Shown: positions 47,663 to 59,374 of the stretch, piece after piece
Position numbering within the stretch: the stretch's first letter is position 1
Layout of the letters: each line of letters begins with the position of its first letter
Origin: Sinorhizobium sojae CCBAU 05684
GTDB taxonomy: Bacteria > Pseudomonadota > Alphaproteobacteria > Rhizobiales > Rhizobiaceae
Assembly: GCF_002288525.1 (NCBI RefSeq)
Contig: NZ_CP023069.1
Location: 346,256 to 410,255, forward strand
Length of the DNA stretch: 64,000 bases
Direction: 5' to 3'
Made by a program: the position numbers and the translations under genes
The notes under the pieces: model-generated
Told to the model about the DNA's origin: nothing
Seen by the model: the letters and a program-made list of their open reading frames with translations, nothing else
Database searches by the model: none

Positions 47663-48478
47663 GGCACTGTAAAGTTATCAGCGGATTGATGCAGCGATAG
47701 CTGGCGGGGACGGCTGTCAGGCTGCGGCGACACACGCGATTTTGCTCCAGATTTGCATGGCGGCGTTACGCAGGTCTTGATGTTGAGCCGATGACAGCGT
47801 ATTGCGGGGAAAGTGGAACAGGTTGGCAATCGGATCATGGAAACGAACCGCTGAAGCTGGCGTGCCGACTTGAAGCGTTTCATGGTCCTTTCGCGTCGTC
47901 GGGTCGGCTGGTGCGAATTTTCCGCTCGATTATTTAGGCCTTTGTGCGACCGGTGTTCGACACCGGGCATGAGGTCGCGCCTGGCGGCATCATAGGACCG
48001 GAGCTTGTCGGTGATCATGACCCGTGGTGTCCGCCCTTGAGCCTTCAGCAACTTGCGCATCAGGCGCTTTGCCGCCTTGGCATTTCGGCGGCTTTGCACC
48101 AGCACTTCGAGGACGAAGCCGTCCTGATCGACGGCACGCCAGAGCCACTGCTTCTTGCCATTGATGGCCACCACACATTCGTCGAGATGCCATTTGTCGC
48201 CCAGGCAGCCGGCTGACCGTCGCTTGATCTCCCGGGCGAAATGCCGTCCGAATTTCTCCGCCCAGCTTCGAATGGTCTGATGCGTGACGATGATGCCGCG
48301 GGACGCCAGCATGTCCTCAACCATGCGCAGGCTGAGCGGAAAGCGAAAGTAGAGCCATACCGCGTGCGCAATGATCTCAGCGGGATAGCGGTGGCGACGA
48401 TAAAGCGGATCACGAGCAACTTCTGACATGGCCCATGTACGCACATCTTCCTCAGCCGTCGGTTAACTTTACGGTGCC
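47663..48478 (-). mobile_element. IS6-family insertion sequence, copy 3
   Basis: 816 bp, same 4-bp-shorter version as copy 1, with the transposase frame (47717-48429) shifted near its end. It truncates IS5 copy B; the missing IS5 part is not found on the other side, so an adjacent deletion accompanied or followed insertion. Confidence 0.9.
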
Positions 48479-48644
48479 CAATCCGTCAGCCCGATCGCGA
48501 GATTGTTATCGATACCGGATCAATACTCCCCAAATGTGCCGTTTGAATCTTCCCCAGTTTGCGCCGTGACCGGTCTTCCGGGGCGCGCCCCGGAAGATTG
48601 GTCGCATGTCATCACCGATACTACTTCCGATTGTCGGAAGGGGG

Positions 48645-48950
48645 ATGTTGGTGATCAAGCTCGGGGAGATGATGATGATCTTGGATTTGCATCGACAAGG
48701 CTTATCGGTGTCGGCGATCGCCAGGCAGACCGGCGCGGACCGAAAGACTGTCCGCAAGTATATCGATCGCGGTCTGGAAGCGCCGGCCTATGGGCCAAGG
48801 AGACCACGCGCGACGGTGATAGACCCATTCGCTGCTTATCTTCGGGAGCGCGTGGCGGCCTATCCTGGGCTAACGGCGCGACGACTTCTGCGCGAGCTGA
48901 AGGAGCGCGGCTACAGCGGCGGCTATACCGCTGTCACCAAAGCGGCATAA
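48645..48950 (+). pseudogene. IS21-type transposase (IstA) N-terminal fragment
   Basis: About 101 codons: MILDLHRQGLSVSAIARQTG helix-turn-helix, RKTVRKYIDRGLEAPAYG and TARRLLRELKERGYSGGYTA, then an early stop where VTDFLR-type sequence should follow. The C-terminal part of the same gene lies at 49270-49590, so about 300 bp of other DNA replaces the middle. Confidence 0.82.
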
Positions 48951-48966
48951 ATTGCCTGACACGCAT

Positions 48967-49230
48967 TCAGCCGCCATGGCTGCGCTCGATTTGCTCGATC
49001 AATGCCGCCAGGGTTGCCAGATCATCTGGACGCACGAACGACCTACCGGCCGCGATCTCAATGAAAACATCGGGGGCAGCGACGTCCGTCCATGACGCAA
49101 GCAGAGAGCGAAGCCGCCCATCCGCGTCGTAGAACATGACGCGGTCCTCGCCCCAGTTCTGCTTGCGTGTCGACAACACGAAGCGCTGGCCGCGCCACGG
49201 ATGGAACGGGTGCGTGACCTCGAATTCTAT
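48967..49230 (-). CDS. DUF5372-type small transposon-associated protein
   Basis: About 80-90 residues: VTHPFHPWRGQRFVLSTRKQ, then DRVMFYDADGRLRSLLASWTDV and LATLAALIEQIERSHGG. This small family accompanies transposase genes in rhizobial plasmids. It lies inside the IS21-type remnant in opposite orientation. The true start is uncertain because the upstream part overlaps istA sequence. Confidence 0.6.
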   Translation of the reverse strand: MEFEVTHPFHPWRGQRFVLSTRKQNWGEDRVMFYDADGRLRSLLASWTDVAAPDVFIEIAAGRSFVRPDDLATLAALIEQIERSHGG

Positions 49231-49269
49231 ACGCGCTTGAGTGTCAGTACGAACTGCAGTCCTGGACTT

Positions 49270-49590
49270 GAAAGAAAGCCAAGGTCGAGAGGCCATTCCG
49301 CTACATACGCGAAGACTTCTTCCTGGCTCGCTCGTTCCGCAACCTTGATGACCTGAACGCGCAGCTGCGCCATTGGCTGGATACCGTCGCCAATCCCAGG
49401 GTGCATGCCACGACCTTGCGCGTCGTCAATGAGGCTTTCGCCGAAGAGCGATCTCATCTACGGCCACTTCCCCTGGCCCGTTTCCGATCGGTCCTGAAGC
49501 TGGAGCGGCGAATCTCGCGTGACGGCATGGTCATGACGCTGTTGCAACGGCTATGGCTCGGGAGACCCGCCGATGAGCGCCGCCCTTGAT
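49270..49590 (+). pseudogene. IS21-type transposase (IstA) C-terminal fragment
   Basis: The plus strand reads KAKVERPFRYIREDFFLARS, then LDDLNAQLRHWLDTVANPRVH and ends near GRPADERRP. KAKVE contains the catalytic Glu of the integrase core. Together with 48645-48950 this is one broken istA. Confidence 0.8.
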
Positions 49591-49830
49591 GCTATGCCGT
49601 CGATGATCGAACGCATCCGTCACGATCTCGTCGGCCTCAAGATGCCGCGTGCTCTCGAGGCGCTCGACCACGTGGTCCGCCGCCTCGAGCATGGCGAACT
49701 CTCAGCCCTGGAAGCAATCGACATCCTTCTATCGGAGGAACTGACCCTGCGTGAGAACAGCCGCATCAAAACGGCTCTTCGCATGGGACGCCTTGCAACC
49801 ATCACCATCCGCCATCCCAAATCTCCAGCT
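49573..49830 (+). pseudogene. IS21-type IstB N-terminal fragment
   Basis: MSAALDAMPSMIERIRHDLV then LEALDHVVRRLEHGELSALE and SRIKTALRMGRLATI: the helical N-terminal part of IstB. The AAA+ domain with Walker motifs is missing; after about 49810 the frame continues in unrelated sequence toward 50394. Confidence 0.75.
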
Positions 49831-49938
49831 CTTGCCGAAAACCTTCTGGCAGAATCCTCAATGTTCACAAACACGCGAAATCAATGGGATGTAAGCGGCG
49901 CATACGCTCGATTTTACCCTGCAGTAGGATTATTCGCC

Positions 49939-50172
49939 TCATCGCGTGCCAAACGGAGTCTCATCAGTCGGGGTAACCAACTCGACGTGACTAACACCCA
50001 AGGCTTGAGCCAGCTCATAAAGAGTAATCACGGTAGGGTTGCGTCGCCCGCGCTCAAGGCTGCTCAGATATTGTTGGCTGAAACCGGAACGAGCTTCGAC
50101 CTCTTCCTGTGTCAGGCCCTTCTCCCGACGCAGGCGGGCGAAATTAGAGCCGACCAGCTTGCGCATATCCAT
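49939..50172 (-). CDS. y4dJ: Y4dJ-like XRE-family regulator
   Basis: 77-residue, single-domain helix-turn-helix protein: FARLRREKGLTQEEVEARSG, FSQQYLSSLERGRRNPTVIT and LYELAQALGVSHVELV. It lies in the traM/traR neighbourhood as in NGR234 (y4dJ). The target is unknown; control of the adjacent conjugation genes or a lost partner is possible. Confidence 0.85.
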   Translation of the reverse strand: MDMRKLVGSNFARLRREKGLTQEEVEARSGFSQQYLSSLERGRRNPTVITLYELAQALGVSHVELVTPTDETPFGTR

Positions 50173-50399
50173 GCGCTGAAAGATCGTCGTTTACACACCA
50201 TAAGTTTATCAACTAAAGTATGTAAACGCGGCGGCTCGGAACGCCCGTCGGCTCGAAGCAGTTGTTTAAATGTCGAGTTTAGATTCAACTGCCTTGCCTC
50301 AAGCCCAGAGAATTTGGCTGTAGCGGCTAGACCGATACAATGCCGACCTTGGGTGCTGGGCAGTGAGGAAATCAAATCAGGGAGAAGCGGATGAACGAT

Positions 50400-50714
50400 A
50401 TGGGCTCATCCGAGGTGAACGACGAAAGCAAGGAGAAAGAAGCGCGCTACAGTGTCATGACCAAGTCAGAGCTTGAGGCACTGGCAGTTTCCGCGATTCG
50501 CGAACACCGCCGGCTCCTCTGGGCCGATCAGGCCGTTTACGAGGAGTGGTTGCGCGCAAGCGACGATCCGTCGATTTCCGGTCCGGTCCTCCAGACGCTC
50601 CAGGATGAGTACGTTGCACGCCAGAAGAGGTCGGAGGCCCAACAGGAGGAGCTATCGGACATTCTGGACGCGCTTGGCTTTGTGCCCGACGTGCCTTTCG
50701 ACGATGACAACTAG
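50400..50714 (+). CDS. traM: TraM, TraR antiactivator
   Basis: 104-residue helical, acidic protein (MGSSEVNDESKEKEARYSV, LEALAVSAIREHRRLLWADQ, DILDALGFVPDVP), with the Ile-Arg-x-His-Arg-Arg region and C-terminal LGF-P ending of TraM. TraM binds TraR and blocks conjugation at low cell density. It is convergent with traR and their stop codons are 3 bp apart. ATG 50391 and 50400 are both possible starts. It appears intact while traR does not. Confidence 0.86.
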   Translation: MGSSEVNDESKEKEARYSVMTKSELEALAVSAIREHRRLLWADQAVYEEWLRASDDPSISGPVLQTLQDEYVARQKRSEAQQEELSDILDALGFVPDVPFDDDN

Positions 50715-50717
50715 AAC

Positions 50718-51732
<1,015 letters not shown>

Positions 51733-53027
51733 CTAATTGTCACGATAGGCGGACGGAAAGATGATGTCCTGGTCAACGAGGACATTGAACTTATAGCCGG
51801 GTCGGATGCGGATTGTTGGCTGGACGTTCAGGTTCTTCGATATGGTCTGCTCAGCCACCCGGCCGAACGATTCAGCGAAGTTTCGGCGTACGGCGTCTGA
51901 GGCAGTATCCTGTGTCGCCAGCGTCGAGCTCTCGGGCATCGACATGTCGATTCCGGTCCCAATCAGCGCGATCAGCGCTGCCGAACTCCAAGTGCGCCAG
52001 AGATGCCGGTCGACCTTGTCCTTGAAGCCACCATAGCCCTCGGCGTCCGTGCCAGCATACCGCCAATCTGCAGGGTCGATCCATTTGGGAAAATGAGATC
52101 GGTCCAGACGACGAGAACGCGCTCCTGGCCAAACGAGACCTTTGAGTCATAGCGCCCGAACAGTTTGGCGCCCTGCGGGATAAGCAACCGGTAGCCGGTG
52201 GCGCTGTCATAGACATTCTGGCTGACCTGCGCTGTGATGCGACCCGGGAGGTCGGAATTGAGGCCGGTGATCAAGGTGGCGGGAATGACCGAGCCGCGCT
52301 TCAACTCATAGACCGACATCTGCGGCACGACCCGATTTGGGAGGTAGCCAACATCCTTGATGTCCTGGTTGAAGAAATCCTCCTTCGACGCCTGGGCGTT
52401 CGGATCGAGGTTCTCGCCCATGATCCCCGATTTCATGGCGGCGGCGTAGAGGTCCGACGCATTGTTGGTTGCTGCCGTGGGATTTTGACCGGTGTCACTG
52501 GCGTTCCTGGCTACTTTCTCGACATCGGAAATATCCACCTTCAACGGCGAGTCCAAAGCGGTTGCTCGTGCCTGCAGCCGGGCCATCCGCTGCCGCTGGA
52601 CCTCGCGGATAATTTGTTCGTCCTGCTCGCGCTTCAGGCGCGCCTTCCATTCTTCCTCCGTTTCGAGCCGCGCGCGTCGCTCTTCCGGTTCCGTAGGCCG
52701 GTCGACGACAGTCGGTTCCTTGTCGACCTTCTGTTTCATGGCGGGCGTCGGCTGAAACGCTTCCCGTTCCACCGGCTCGCCGATGATACCGTCGGTGACG
52801 CCGCGCTTGAGCTGGTCGCCGAAATTCGTTGCCGGGGTATTCGATGCGCTGTGGATATCATTGTTGCGGTTGAACGGAAGACCGCGCCATGCCAGTCCGA
52901 TGACGACGACGCCGACGAACAGCGCAACGATGACGATGGCGACGATGATCGGCAGGCGATTGAGACGGCGCATGCCGTTCTGATCTTCTGTCTCGTTGGC
53001 GGCACCAAGCCGCAGAGACTGGACCAT
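51733..53027 (-). pseudogene. trbI: TrbI (VirB10-like) conjugation protein, frameshifted
   Basis: VirB10/TrbI core-channel protein spanning both membranes. Visible: N-terminal cytoplasmic part, a transmembrane segment near residues 25-46 (LPIIVAIVIVALFVGVVVIG), a Pro/Glu/Arg-rich linker and the beta-barrel domain up to STLQIGGM. At about 52056 the frame is lost: one missing G after ATG makes LARTPRAM instead of the expected AGTDAEGYGGFKDKVDRHLW, which is present in the next frame and continues to SAYRDN at 51733. Last gene of the trb operon. Confidence 0.88.
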
Positions 53028-53038
53028 ATCTGTCTCCG

Positions 53039-53485
53039 TCAGTTGCGCTGCATGATGGAAAGCGGACTTGCCGGCACAGCACCCGCTGCCGTTGCCGAGT
53101 AGGCCCGGCCAAGCGCGATAGAGGGCGTCGAAAGTCGCGCGAGCACCTGACCGTCAACACCGTCGATCGAATAGCCGAGCTCGACCAGTTTCACGTCCTT
53201 GCCGACCCTGCCGACCTTGCCATCAGTCACGACCGTATAGCCCCAGCCTTTCAGCGCCGCCTCAAGCGCGCTCGCGAAATCCGACGAGTCTTTTTCGATC
53301 TTGATGGTCGTCGTCGCAGACGGGCCGATCTGCTCGGCGAGCCGGCTTGCCATATCGCCGGCAATCGCGCTCGCCGCGGGCCCGGTGACGGTGGTTGGCG
53401 TGGAACTGGTCGTCAGCCCGTCCTCGGCCGTTTGGCAGCCGGAAAGAATAGCCACCGTAACGAAGGAGATCAGAAGCTTCCGCAT
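53039..53485 (-). CDS. trbH: TrbH, conjugation lipoprotein
   Basis: 148 residues with a lipoprotein signal (MRKLLISFVTVAILSGCQTA, Cys about residue 17). Position between trbG and trbI and length match TrbH of Ti-type plasmids, a VirB7-like small lipoprotein of the mating-channel core. It is intact and separated by 3 bp from trbG. Confidence 0.85.
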   Translation of the reverse strand: MRKLLISFVTVAILSGCQTAEDGLTTSSTPTTVTGPAASAIAGDMASRLAEQIGPSATTTIKIEKDSSDFASALEAALKGWGYTVVTDGKVGRVGKDVKLVELGYSIDGVDGQVLARLSTPSIALGRAYSATAAGAVPASPLSIMQRN

Positions 53486-53488
53486 CGT

Positions 53489-54301
53489 TCAGCCTCCCCG
53501 CCGAATAGTGATCTTCTGCTGCCGCCAGCCGACGCCGGAGACGAGGATCGCCTTGTCGACCGCGTAGTCCACGATCATCATGTCATTCTTCATGCGGTAG
53601 TTGACGATGCGGTTTTGGCCGCCGCTGACGACGAAGAGCACCGGCGCGTCCTGTCCGGAGATCGATTTCGAGAATTGGACGTAGGTTTTTGCGCCGTCCG
53701 AATAGACCCGTTTCGGCTTCCACGGCGCGCTCCCGCTGACCGAGTAGGAGAAGTTCGGCTTGTCGGGTGCCGTTCCTGGAATGCCGCCGGTCTCGAGCCT
53801 TGAATTGATGTCAGCAAGCTTCGTCGAAACGTCCTCCGTATACTCGAAACCGACCCGGGCCATATACTGGCTCGGATGGGATTTCAGCTGGATGTGATAG
53901 GTGCGGCGCGACGTCGTGACCACCATCGAGGTCACAAGTCCGGGCTCCGATGGCTTGACGATCAGGTGGATCGCCTGCCCGCCTATGGCACCCGATGTCG
54001 CAGGTTCGACCTTCCAGCGCACGCTATCGCCAACGAGAACGTCACGGACGATTTCGCCGCCTTGCAATTCGATATCGCAGACCTGCAAGGGCGAGCAGAC
54101 GACCGACGGCTGCGTCTCGCCGTACAGGAAGATGACCTTGCCGTCGGGACCAGTCGTCACCAACCCGGCCGTGCCGCGCCATTTCCTCGAAATACTGGTG
54201 CCCTTCACCTCATTGGTGGTCATGCTCTGCGCTTCAGCGGCGCTCGCAAAGACGAGTGTTGCCAGGCAGCCGGCGGCTGCGATCAATCCGGTTCTGTGCA
54301 T
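53489..54301 (-). CDS. trbG: TrbG (VirB9-like) mating-channel protein
   Basis: 270 residues with an N-terminal signal peptide ending near ASAAEA. Conserved VirB9/CagX features: [44 protein letters not shown] and the C-terminal [11 protein letters not shown] and [13 protein letters not shown]. It forms the outer-membrane core complex with TrbH and TrbI. Confidence 0.93.
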   Translation of the reverse strand: MHRTGLIAAAGCLATLVFASAAEAQSMTTNEVKGTSISRKWRGTAGLVTTGPDGKVIFLYGETQPSVVCSPLQVCDIELQGGEIVRDVLVGDSVRWKVEPATSGAIGGQAIHLIVKPSEPGLVTSMVVTTSRRTYHIQLKSHPSQYMARVGFEYTEDVSTKLADINSRLETGGIPGTAPDKPNFSYSVSGSAPWKPKRVYSDGAKTYVQFSKSISGQDAPVLFVVSGGQNRIVNYRMKNDMMIVDYAVDKAILVSGVGWRQQKITIRRGG

Positions 54302-54318
54302 TGAGAATTCCCCTGCCC

Positions 54319-54981
54319 TTAAAGCTGCGCTGTCCAGTCAAAATCCCGGACATAAAGGCCGATTGGATTGAGGCGGATGGTTGCCTCGTCCTGCGGCGCG
54401 GTGAGTGTCACCGTCGCGATGCCCCGGAACCGGCGCGTGCCGATCTCCTTGCCCTTGCGGTCCCGTTCGTATTCGGTCCAGTCGATCTGATAGGTCTGGT
54501 TTGAGAGCGCCACGATGTTGTTGACTTCGATCGCGACCGTTGCGGTTTTCGCCTTCTCGAATGGCGAATTGCCTCGGAACCAGGCGTTGATCTTCTCCGT
54601 CGATGGATGCGAGGTCCGAAGGAGCGCGTAGGTGCGGTCGATATATTGTTTCTGCACCGCGGCGTCCGGCGTGATCGAACGGAAGCTGGTCACGAAATTG
54701 CCGAGCGTGGCGCGCACTACCCGCACATCCGCATATTCAATCTGTTCGGGGAAACCGGTCGTGACCGACGTGCCAAGCTTGTCGACCTGGACGATGTAAG
54801 GCACGAGCTTGACCTCGGTGCTGAGATACATAGCATATCCGAAACCGATTACGGCCATGGCCAGGCCCAGAATGCCGACTGTGCGCCATGCCGCGGCGGC
54901 TCGCACATAGGATCCGTATCGTTCCGTCCATTCCTGCCGCGCGGCAAGATAGGGGTTTTCGGGGGCGCGGTTCGCTGCCAT
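54319..54981 (-). CDS. trbF: TrbF (VirB8-like) mating-channel protein
   Basis: 220-residue bitopic inner-membrane protein: membrane segment at about residues 33-53 ([20 protein letters not shown]), then the periplasmic VirB8 fold with [21 protein letters not shown] and [21 protein letters not shown], ending [16 protein letters not shown]. Intact. Confidence 0.93.
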   Translation of the reverse strand: MAANRAPENPYLAARQEWTERYGSYVRAAAAWRTVGILGLAMAVIGFGYAMYLSTEVKLVPYIVQVDKLGTSVTTGFPEQIEYADVRVVRATLGNFVTSFRSITPDAAVQKQYIDRTYALLRTSHPSTEKINAWFRGNSPFEKAKTATVAIEVNNIVALSNQTYQIDWTEYERDRKGKEIGTRRFRGIATVTLTAPQDEATIRLNPIGLYVRDFDWTAQL

Positions 54982-55004
54982 CGTCTATCACTTTCTGATT
55001 GCTG

Positions 55005-56180
55005 TTAGTCTTTGCGTTCGGGAGGTGGCTTGTGCCCGCTATGACCGCCCCGGCTCTCATCGAGCTTGGCGTTGGCGAGGCCGAGGATTGATCCGGCATA
55101 GGCGCCGGGTGAACCGATCGCCTTTTCCTTGGCGGCAGAACCAGCAGCACTGCTGGCGGATCCGATCCCCGCGCCGAAACCCCGAAGCGCCGCGCCGGCG
55201 AGGGATGAACCCGCCGCTCGTGCCGACTGACCGGCCGTGAAACCCGTTCTCGCGGCGCCGCCCGCGAGGAACCCAGCGCCGGCGGCGAAGGATGCCGCCT
55301 GGCCGCCGTGACGGATCGTTTCCATCCCCCCGGAAACCGAGGCGCCTTGCACTACACCTTGGATGATGCTCGGCACGTACATGGCGATGATGAAAACCAC
55401 GACGGAGATGCCGGCGATCGCCAGGGTCGTGACAAATTGGTCGGAAGACGCGGTTGGAGCATTCGCCCGGCCCAAGAGGACCTGCGATCCAATCTTAGCT
55501 ATCATCACGAGCGCCATCAGTTTCATGCCGACGCCGAAGGCATAGACAAGATATCGGACAGCGAAGTCTTTCGTGAAAGAGGAACCGCCAAGCCCAAGCA
55601 TGATCATGCCAGCGAGCAGGCCGACATACATCTCGACCATGACCGACACGAAAATTGCTGCAACCAGCGAAAAGCAGATGACCACGACACCCATCGCCAG
55701 CACCGCAGCGATTGCGAGCGCATTGTCCTCGAAGACGTCGAACTGGGCTTGCTGCGACATTTGTGAGGCGACCCGAATGCCAGCGTCGAAGATTTCAGCG
55801 GGGGATGCCGAGCCCCCGCCAGCGCCGATCTGGAACAGGCTATCGATCACGGCGCGCGCGAAGGTCGGGCCCTGCGTCAGAACGAAAGCAAAAAATCCGA
55901 CGAACATGATCCGCCGGACAAGCTCAGCAAACCAGCTGTCGAGCGAAGCCGCCTGGAGCGCCAGCGAGATGGCTGCGATGCCGATCTCGATGGTGGCCAA
56001 AATCCAAAACAGCGATTTCGCCGCGTCAAGGATGGTGGTTTCCCATCCTTTCGCGGCTGCCGAGATGTGGTTCTCCAACTCCGTGAGGACTAGTCCTTCC
56101 TGCGCGAAAGCGCGTGCCTCGAAGGCGACATAAGCCAAGCCTGCAATCAGCAACGAACGTGCAAGACTGATCTTCACCAT
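55005..56180 (-). CDS. trbL: TrbL (VirB6-like) polytopic mating-channel protein
   Basis: 391 residues with a signal-like N-terminus (LLIAGLAYVAFEARAFA) and five to six membrane segments (for example IAISLALQ, FVGFFAFVLTQG, GLLAGMIMLGLGG, LAIAGISVVVFIIAMYVP). The C-terminal 110 residues are a Gly/Ala/Ser-rich tail. It overlaps the end of trbK by 7 bp. Confidence 0.92.
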   Translation of the reverse strand: MVKISLARSLLIAGLAYVAFEARAFAQEGLVLTELENHISAAAKGWETTILDAAKSLFWILATIEIGIAAISLALQAASLDSWFAELVRRIMFVGFFAFVLTQGPTFARAVIDSLFQIGAGGGSASPAEIFDAGIRVASQMSQQAQFDVFEDNALAIAAVLAMGVVVICFSLVAAIFVSVMVEMYVGLLAGMIMLGLGGSSFTKDFAVRYLVYAFGVGMKLMALVMIAKIGSQVLLGRANAPTASSDQFVTTLAIAGISVVVFIIAMYVPSIIQGVVQGASVSGGMETIRHGGQAASFAAGAGFLAGGAARTGFTAGQSARAAGSSLAGAALRGFGAGIGSASSAAGSAAKEKAIGSPGAYAGSILGLANAKLDESRGGHSGHKPPPERKD

Positions 56181-56371
56181 CTTGGACCCATCTCCTGACC
56201 ATCCTTGATCGGCGGAAGCGCCTTCCCCGCGCCGAAGAATTTTTCTTTGGCGGTGCGTTGCTCCTCAGGTGCGGATGGGTTGGAGGCTCTGGAGTTGACG
56301 ATCAGCGCTGTCGCTGTGGTCGAAACCGCAGGGACGAGGATCACTAAGGCAATGATAACGGCGCGGCTCAC
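56174..56371 (-). CDS. trbK: TrbK, small entry-exclusion-type protein
   Basis: 65 residues: an N-terminal hydrophobic segment (VIIALVILVPAVSTTATALI) and a short polar part ending KEKFF...GQEMGPRW. Position between trbJ and trbL matches TrbK, the surface-exclusion protein of related plasmids. Unlike RP4 TrbK it has no lipobox cysteine. The C-terminal tail resembles that of TrbJ. Confidence 0.85.
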   Translation of the reverse strand: MSRAVIIALVILVPAVSTTATALIVNSRASNPSAPEEQRTAKEKFFGAGKALPPIKDGQEMGPRW

Positions 56372-57153
56372 CAGCGTGGCTCCATTTTCTGACCTTCCGG
56401 AATGCTCTTGACGTCGGCGTTGAAGAATTTTTCCCGCCGTGCTTGCGCCAGGTCCTTGTCGGTCTGCTCCGTCTGGAGCCAGGTTCCCATCATGGTCATC
56501 TGCTGCGAGACAAGGCCGCGGAGCTTTTGCATCTGCCCGACCTGTTGGGCCGCGATTTCGTGGCCCACCTGCAGAGCCTTCATCTGCCCGTCAGCGGTCT
56601 CTGACATCGAGCGCAGCGAGGACATTGTCGTTTCCTCGCTGTCGAACTGATCGGCCGTGAGGCTCGCCGCATTCAGCGTGCTGGCAATCGTATCGCGGTT
56701 GGTGTCCGACCAGGTTTCATAAGTCGAGGAGAATGTCTCATTCCTTGGCAGGTTGGTCTTGAGGGTTGCATAGCTCTGGAACCGCTGCTGCAGTACGTCG
56801 TCGGCGTTGCCCATGGAAAAGGCGATGCTCTGACCTTGATCGACGATGCTGCGGAGCCGATTGAGATCACGCTCGACCTGCCCCCACATATGAGACGGAA
56901 GCGTCGCCGTGTTCTGGAGCAGGTTCTGATAGATGTTCAGCTGCGTCTCGATCTGTTGTGCGAGCTGGCTGATCTGGGTGAGTTGGTTCTGAATTTGCTC
57001 ATTGGACTTCCCCACCAGAGCAACCAGCTCCCCATTGTTGAGAACCTGCGTCCACTCGGTTGCGGCGCCAGTGGCGGTGCCGGCACCGACCGGCTCGCCT
57101 GTGCCGACCGTTACGGCGACGACCGCCAGACCGGCGAGCAATTTATTCGACAT
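56368..57153 (-). CDS. trbJ: TrbJ (VirB5-like) mating-channel protein
   Basis: 261 residues with a signal peptide (LLAGLAVVAVTVGTGEPVGA) and a long helical, Gln-rich body (NEQIQNQLTQISQLAQQIETQ; QQVGQMQKLRGLVSQQMTMM), as in VirB5/TrbJ. ATG 57153 is used; the codons before it overlap the end of trbE. It overlaps trbK by 4 bp. Confidence 0.92.
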   Translation of the reverse strand: MSNKLLAGLAVVAVTVGTGEPVGAGTATGAATEWTQVLNNGELVALVGKSNEQIQNQLTQISQLAQQIETQLNIYQNLLQNTATLPSHMWGQVERDLNRLRSIVDQGQSIAFSMGNADDVLQQRFQSYATLKTNLPRNETFSSTYETWSDTNRDTIASTLNAASLTADQFDSEETTMSSLRSMSETADGQMKALQVGHEIAAQQVGQMQKLRGLVSQQMTMMGTWLQTEQTDKDLAQARREKFFNADVKSIPEGQKMEPRW

Positions 57154-59374
57154 TGAACAGCGACGCGGCATCGTGAACTCCTCTCATCTGAAGCCAGTGG
57201 ACCGGCCAGTCGCGGTCGTATTCGGAATGAAGTGTTCGGATGCGCTTCAGATCTTCCTTGCCGGATGCGCCAACGAAACTAAGCGCCACCGGACCGAGCA
57301 CCATATCAAAAAGCCGCCGGCCTTCAGGGGTGACGACATAGTATTCGCGCTTGGGAGTGGCGTTCGAAACGATCTCGATCTGCCGCTCGTTGAAGCCGAT
57401 CCGTTCGTAGAACTCGCGCGTCCCGGGTTCGCGAGCGGCCCCATTCGGAAGGCAGATCTTCGTCGGGCAGGACTCCTTCAGGACGTCGATAATTCCGGAC
57501 CGCTCGGCATCCGAGATCGACTGGGTCGCAAGCACGACAGCGCAATTCGCCTTGCGTAGCACCTTCAGCCACTCCCGGATTTTACTGCGGAAAACTGGAT
57601 GGCCGAGCATCAGCCAGGCCTCGTCGAGCAAGATCAGACTCGGGGATCCATCGAGCCGCTTTTCGATGCGCCGAAACAGATAGGTCAGCACCGGGACGAG
57701 GTTCCGCTCGCCCATGTTCATGAGCTGCTCGATTTCGAAGGTCTGGAAGGCGCCGAGGGTGAGGCCATCCTGTTCGGCGTCGAGAAGCTGACCCATTGGG
57801 CCGTCGACCGTATAATGATGCAGCGCGTCCTTGATCTCGCGCATCTGCACGCCGCTCACGAAATCGGAGAGCGATCGCCCGGGAGCGCTGGCCATGAGGG
57901 TGACCTGGCGGGACATGGCATTGCGATGATCGGGCGTGATAGTGACACCCTGCAGAGCGACCAGCATCTCGATCCACTCCGCGGCCCAAGCCCGATCGGC
58001 GTCACTTTCGAGATCCGACAGCGGACAAAAGGCCAGTGCCTTACGCCCTTCCGCATTGTCGCCGCCGATCTCGTAATGATCGCCCCCGGCAGCCAGCGTC
58101 AGCGGTAGGAGCGCGCTTCCTTTGTCAAAGGCGAAGATCTGGGAACGATCATAGCGTCGGAACTGTGCCGCGATCAGCGCCAGCAGCGTGGATTTGCCGG
58201 ACCCCGTCGGACCAAAGATCAGTGTGTGGCCGACGTCGTCGACATGCAGGTTCAGCCGGAACGGTGTCGAACCGCTTGCAACCTGCATCAGTGGCGGAGA
58301 ATTGGGAGGATAGAAAGGGCAAGGTGCGACCGGGCTTCCCGACCACACGGAGTTCAGCGGAATGAGATCGGCGAGATTGCTGGTGTTGATCAGCGGTTCG
58401 CGGATATTGCAATACCAGTTGCCGGGCAAGCTCCCGAGATAGGCCTCGGTCGCGTTGAGCGTTTCGATCCTCGCCCCAAATCCTTCGGCCTGGATCAGCC
58501 GGCGGATAGCCTCGGCTTTTTCCTGCAGCGCTTCGCGATCACTGTCGAAGAGAATGATCACGGGTGTGTAATAGCCATAGGCGACAAGCTGCGAAGACGC
58601 TTGCGCGATGGCATCTTCGGTTTCGGCCACCATTGTCATGGCGTCCCGGTCGACCGACCGGCTTTGCGTCTGAAATAGCTGGTCGAAGAACGGCCGGACC
58701 TTCTGCTGCCACTTCTTGCGCGTGCGTTCGAGCTTCTGACGCGCCTCTTCCGCATCAAGGAAGATGAAGCGCGACGACCAGCGATACGTCAAAGGCATGA
58801 GGTCGAGGCTGTTGAGGATGCCCGGCGAGCTCTCGGCGGGGAGCCCGTCGATCGCCACGACACCGAGGAATCGGTTCTCGACCTTCGGCGTCAGACCATG
58901 CTCGAGTTCGGCGGTCGCGATCCAGTCGAGATACATGGGAGCAGCTGGCAATCGGATCGGATGGTTTTCGCCGGTGATGCAGAATCGGATAAATTGCAGC
59001 AGTTCATCATAGCGGGCGACACGCTCCCCTCCCCTCTCGGCGGCCTCGCGCGTTTCCATGCGCCGGATCGAAAGGGTGTTGGCGAAATACTGCTCGATCT
59101 CGCGGATGGCGTTCTTGAAAATGAAGAGCACAGTGTCCGCATAGGTCTTCCTACGGCTCTCCTCGTCCGAGTAGATGTATTTGCTGAGCGCTGTCTTTTT
59201 GGCCTCCGACGGCCGATAGGTCAGGATGAGCGCATGCTTGCTTTCGAAATGTCCTCGCTCGCGCGCGAAATGCGCCCGTCGCTCAGCGTCAATTGCGCGC
59301 GTCACAGCATCGGGGAAATGGCAGCGGACTTCCGAGGGATAATCGTACGTCGGGATACGGGCGGCTTCGACTTG

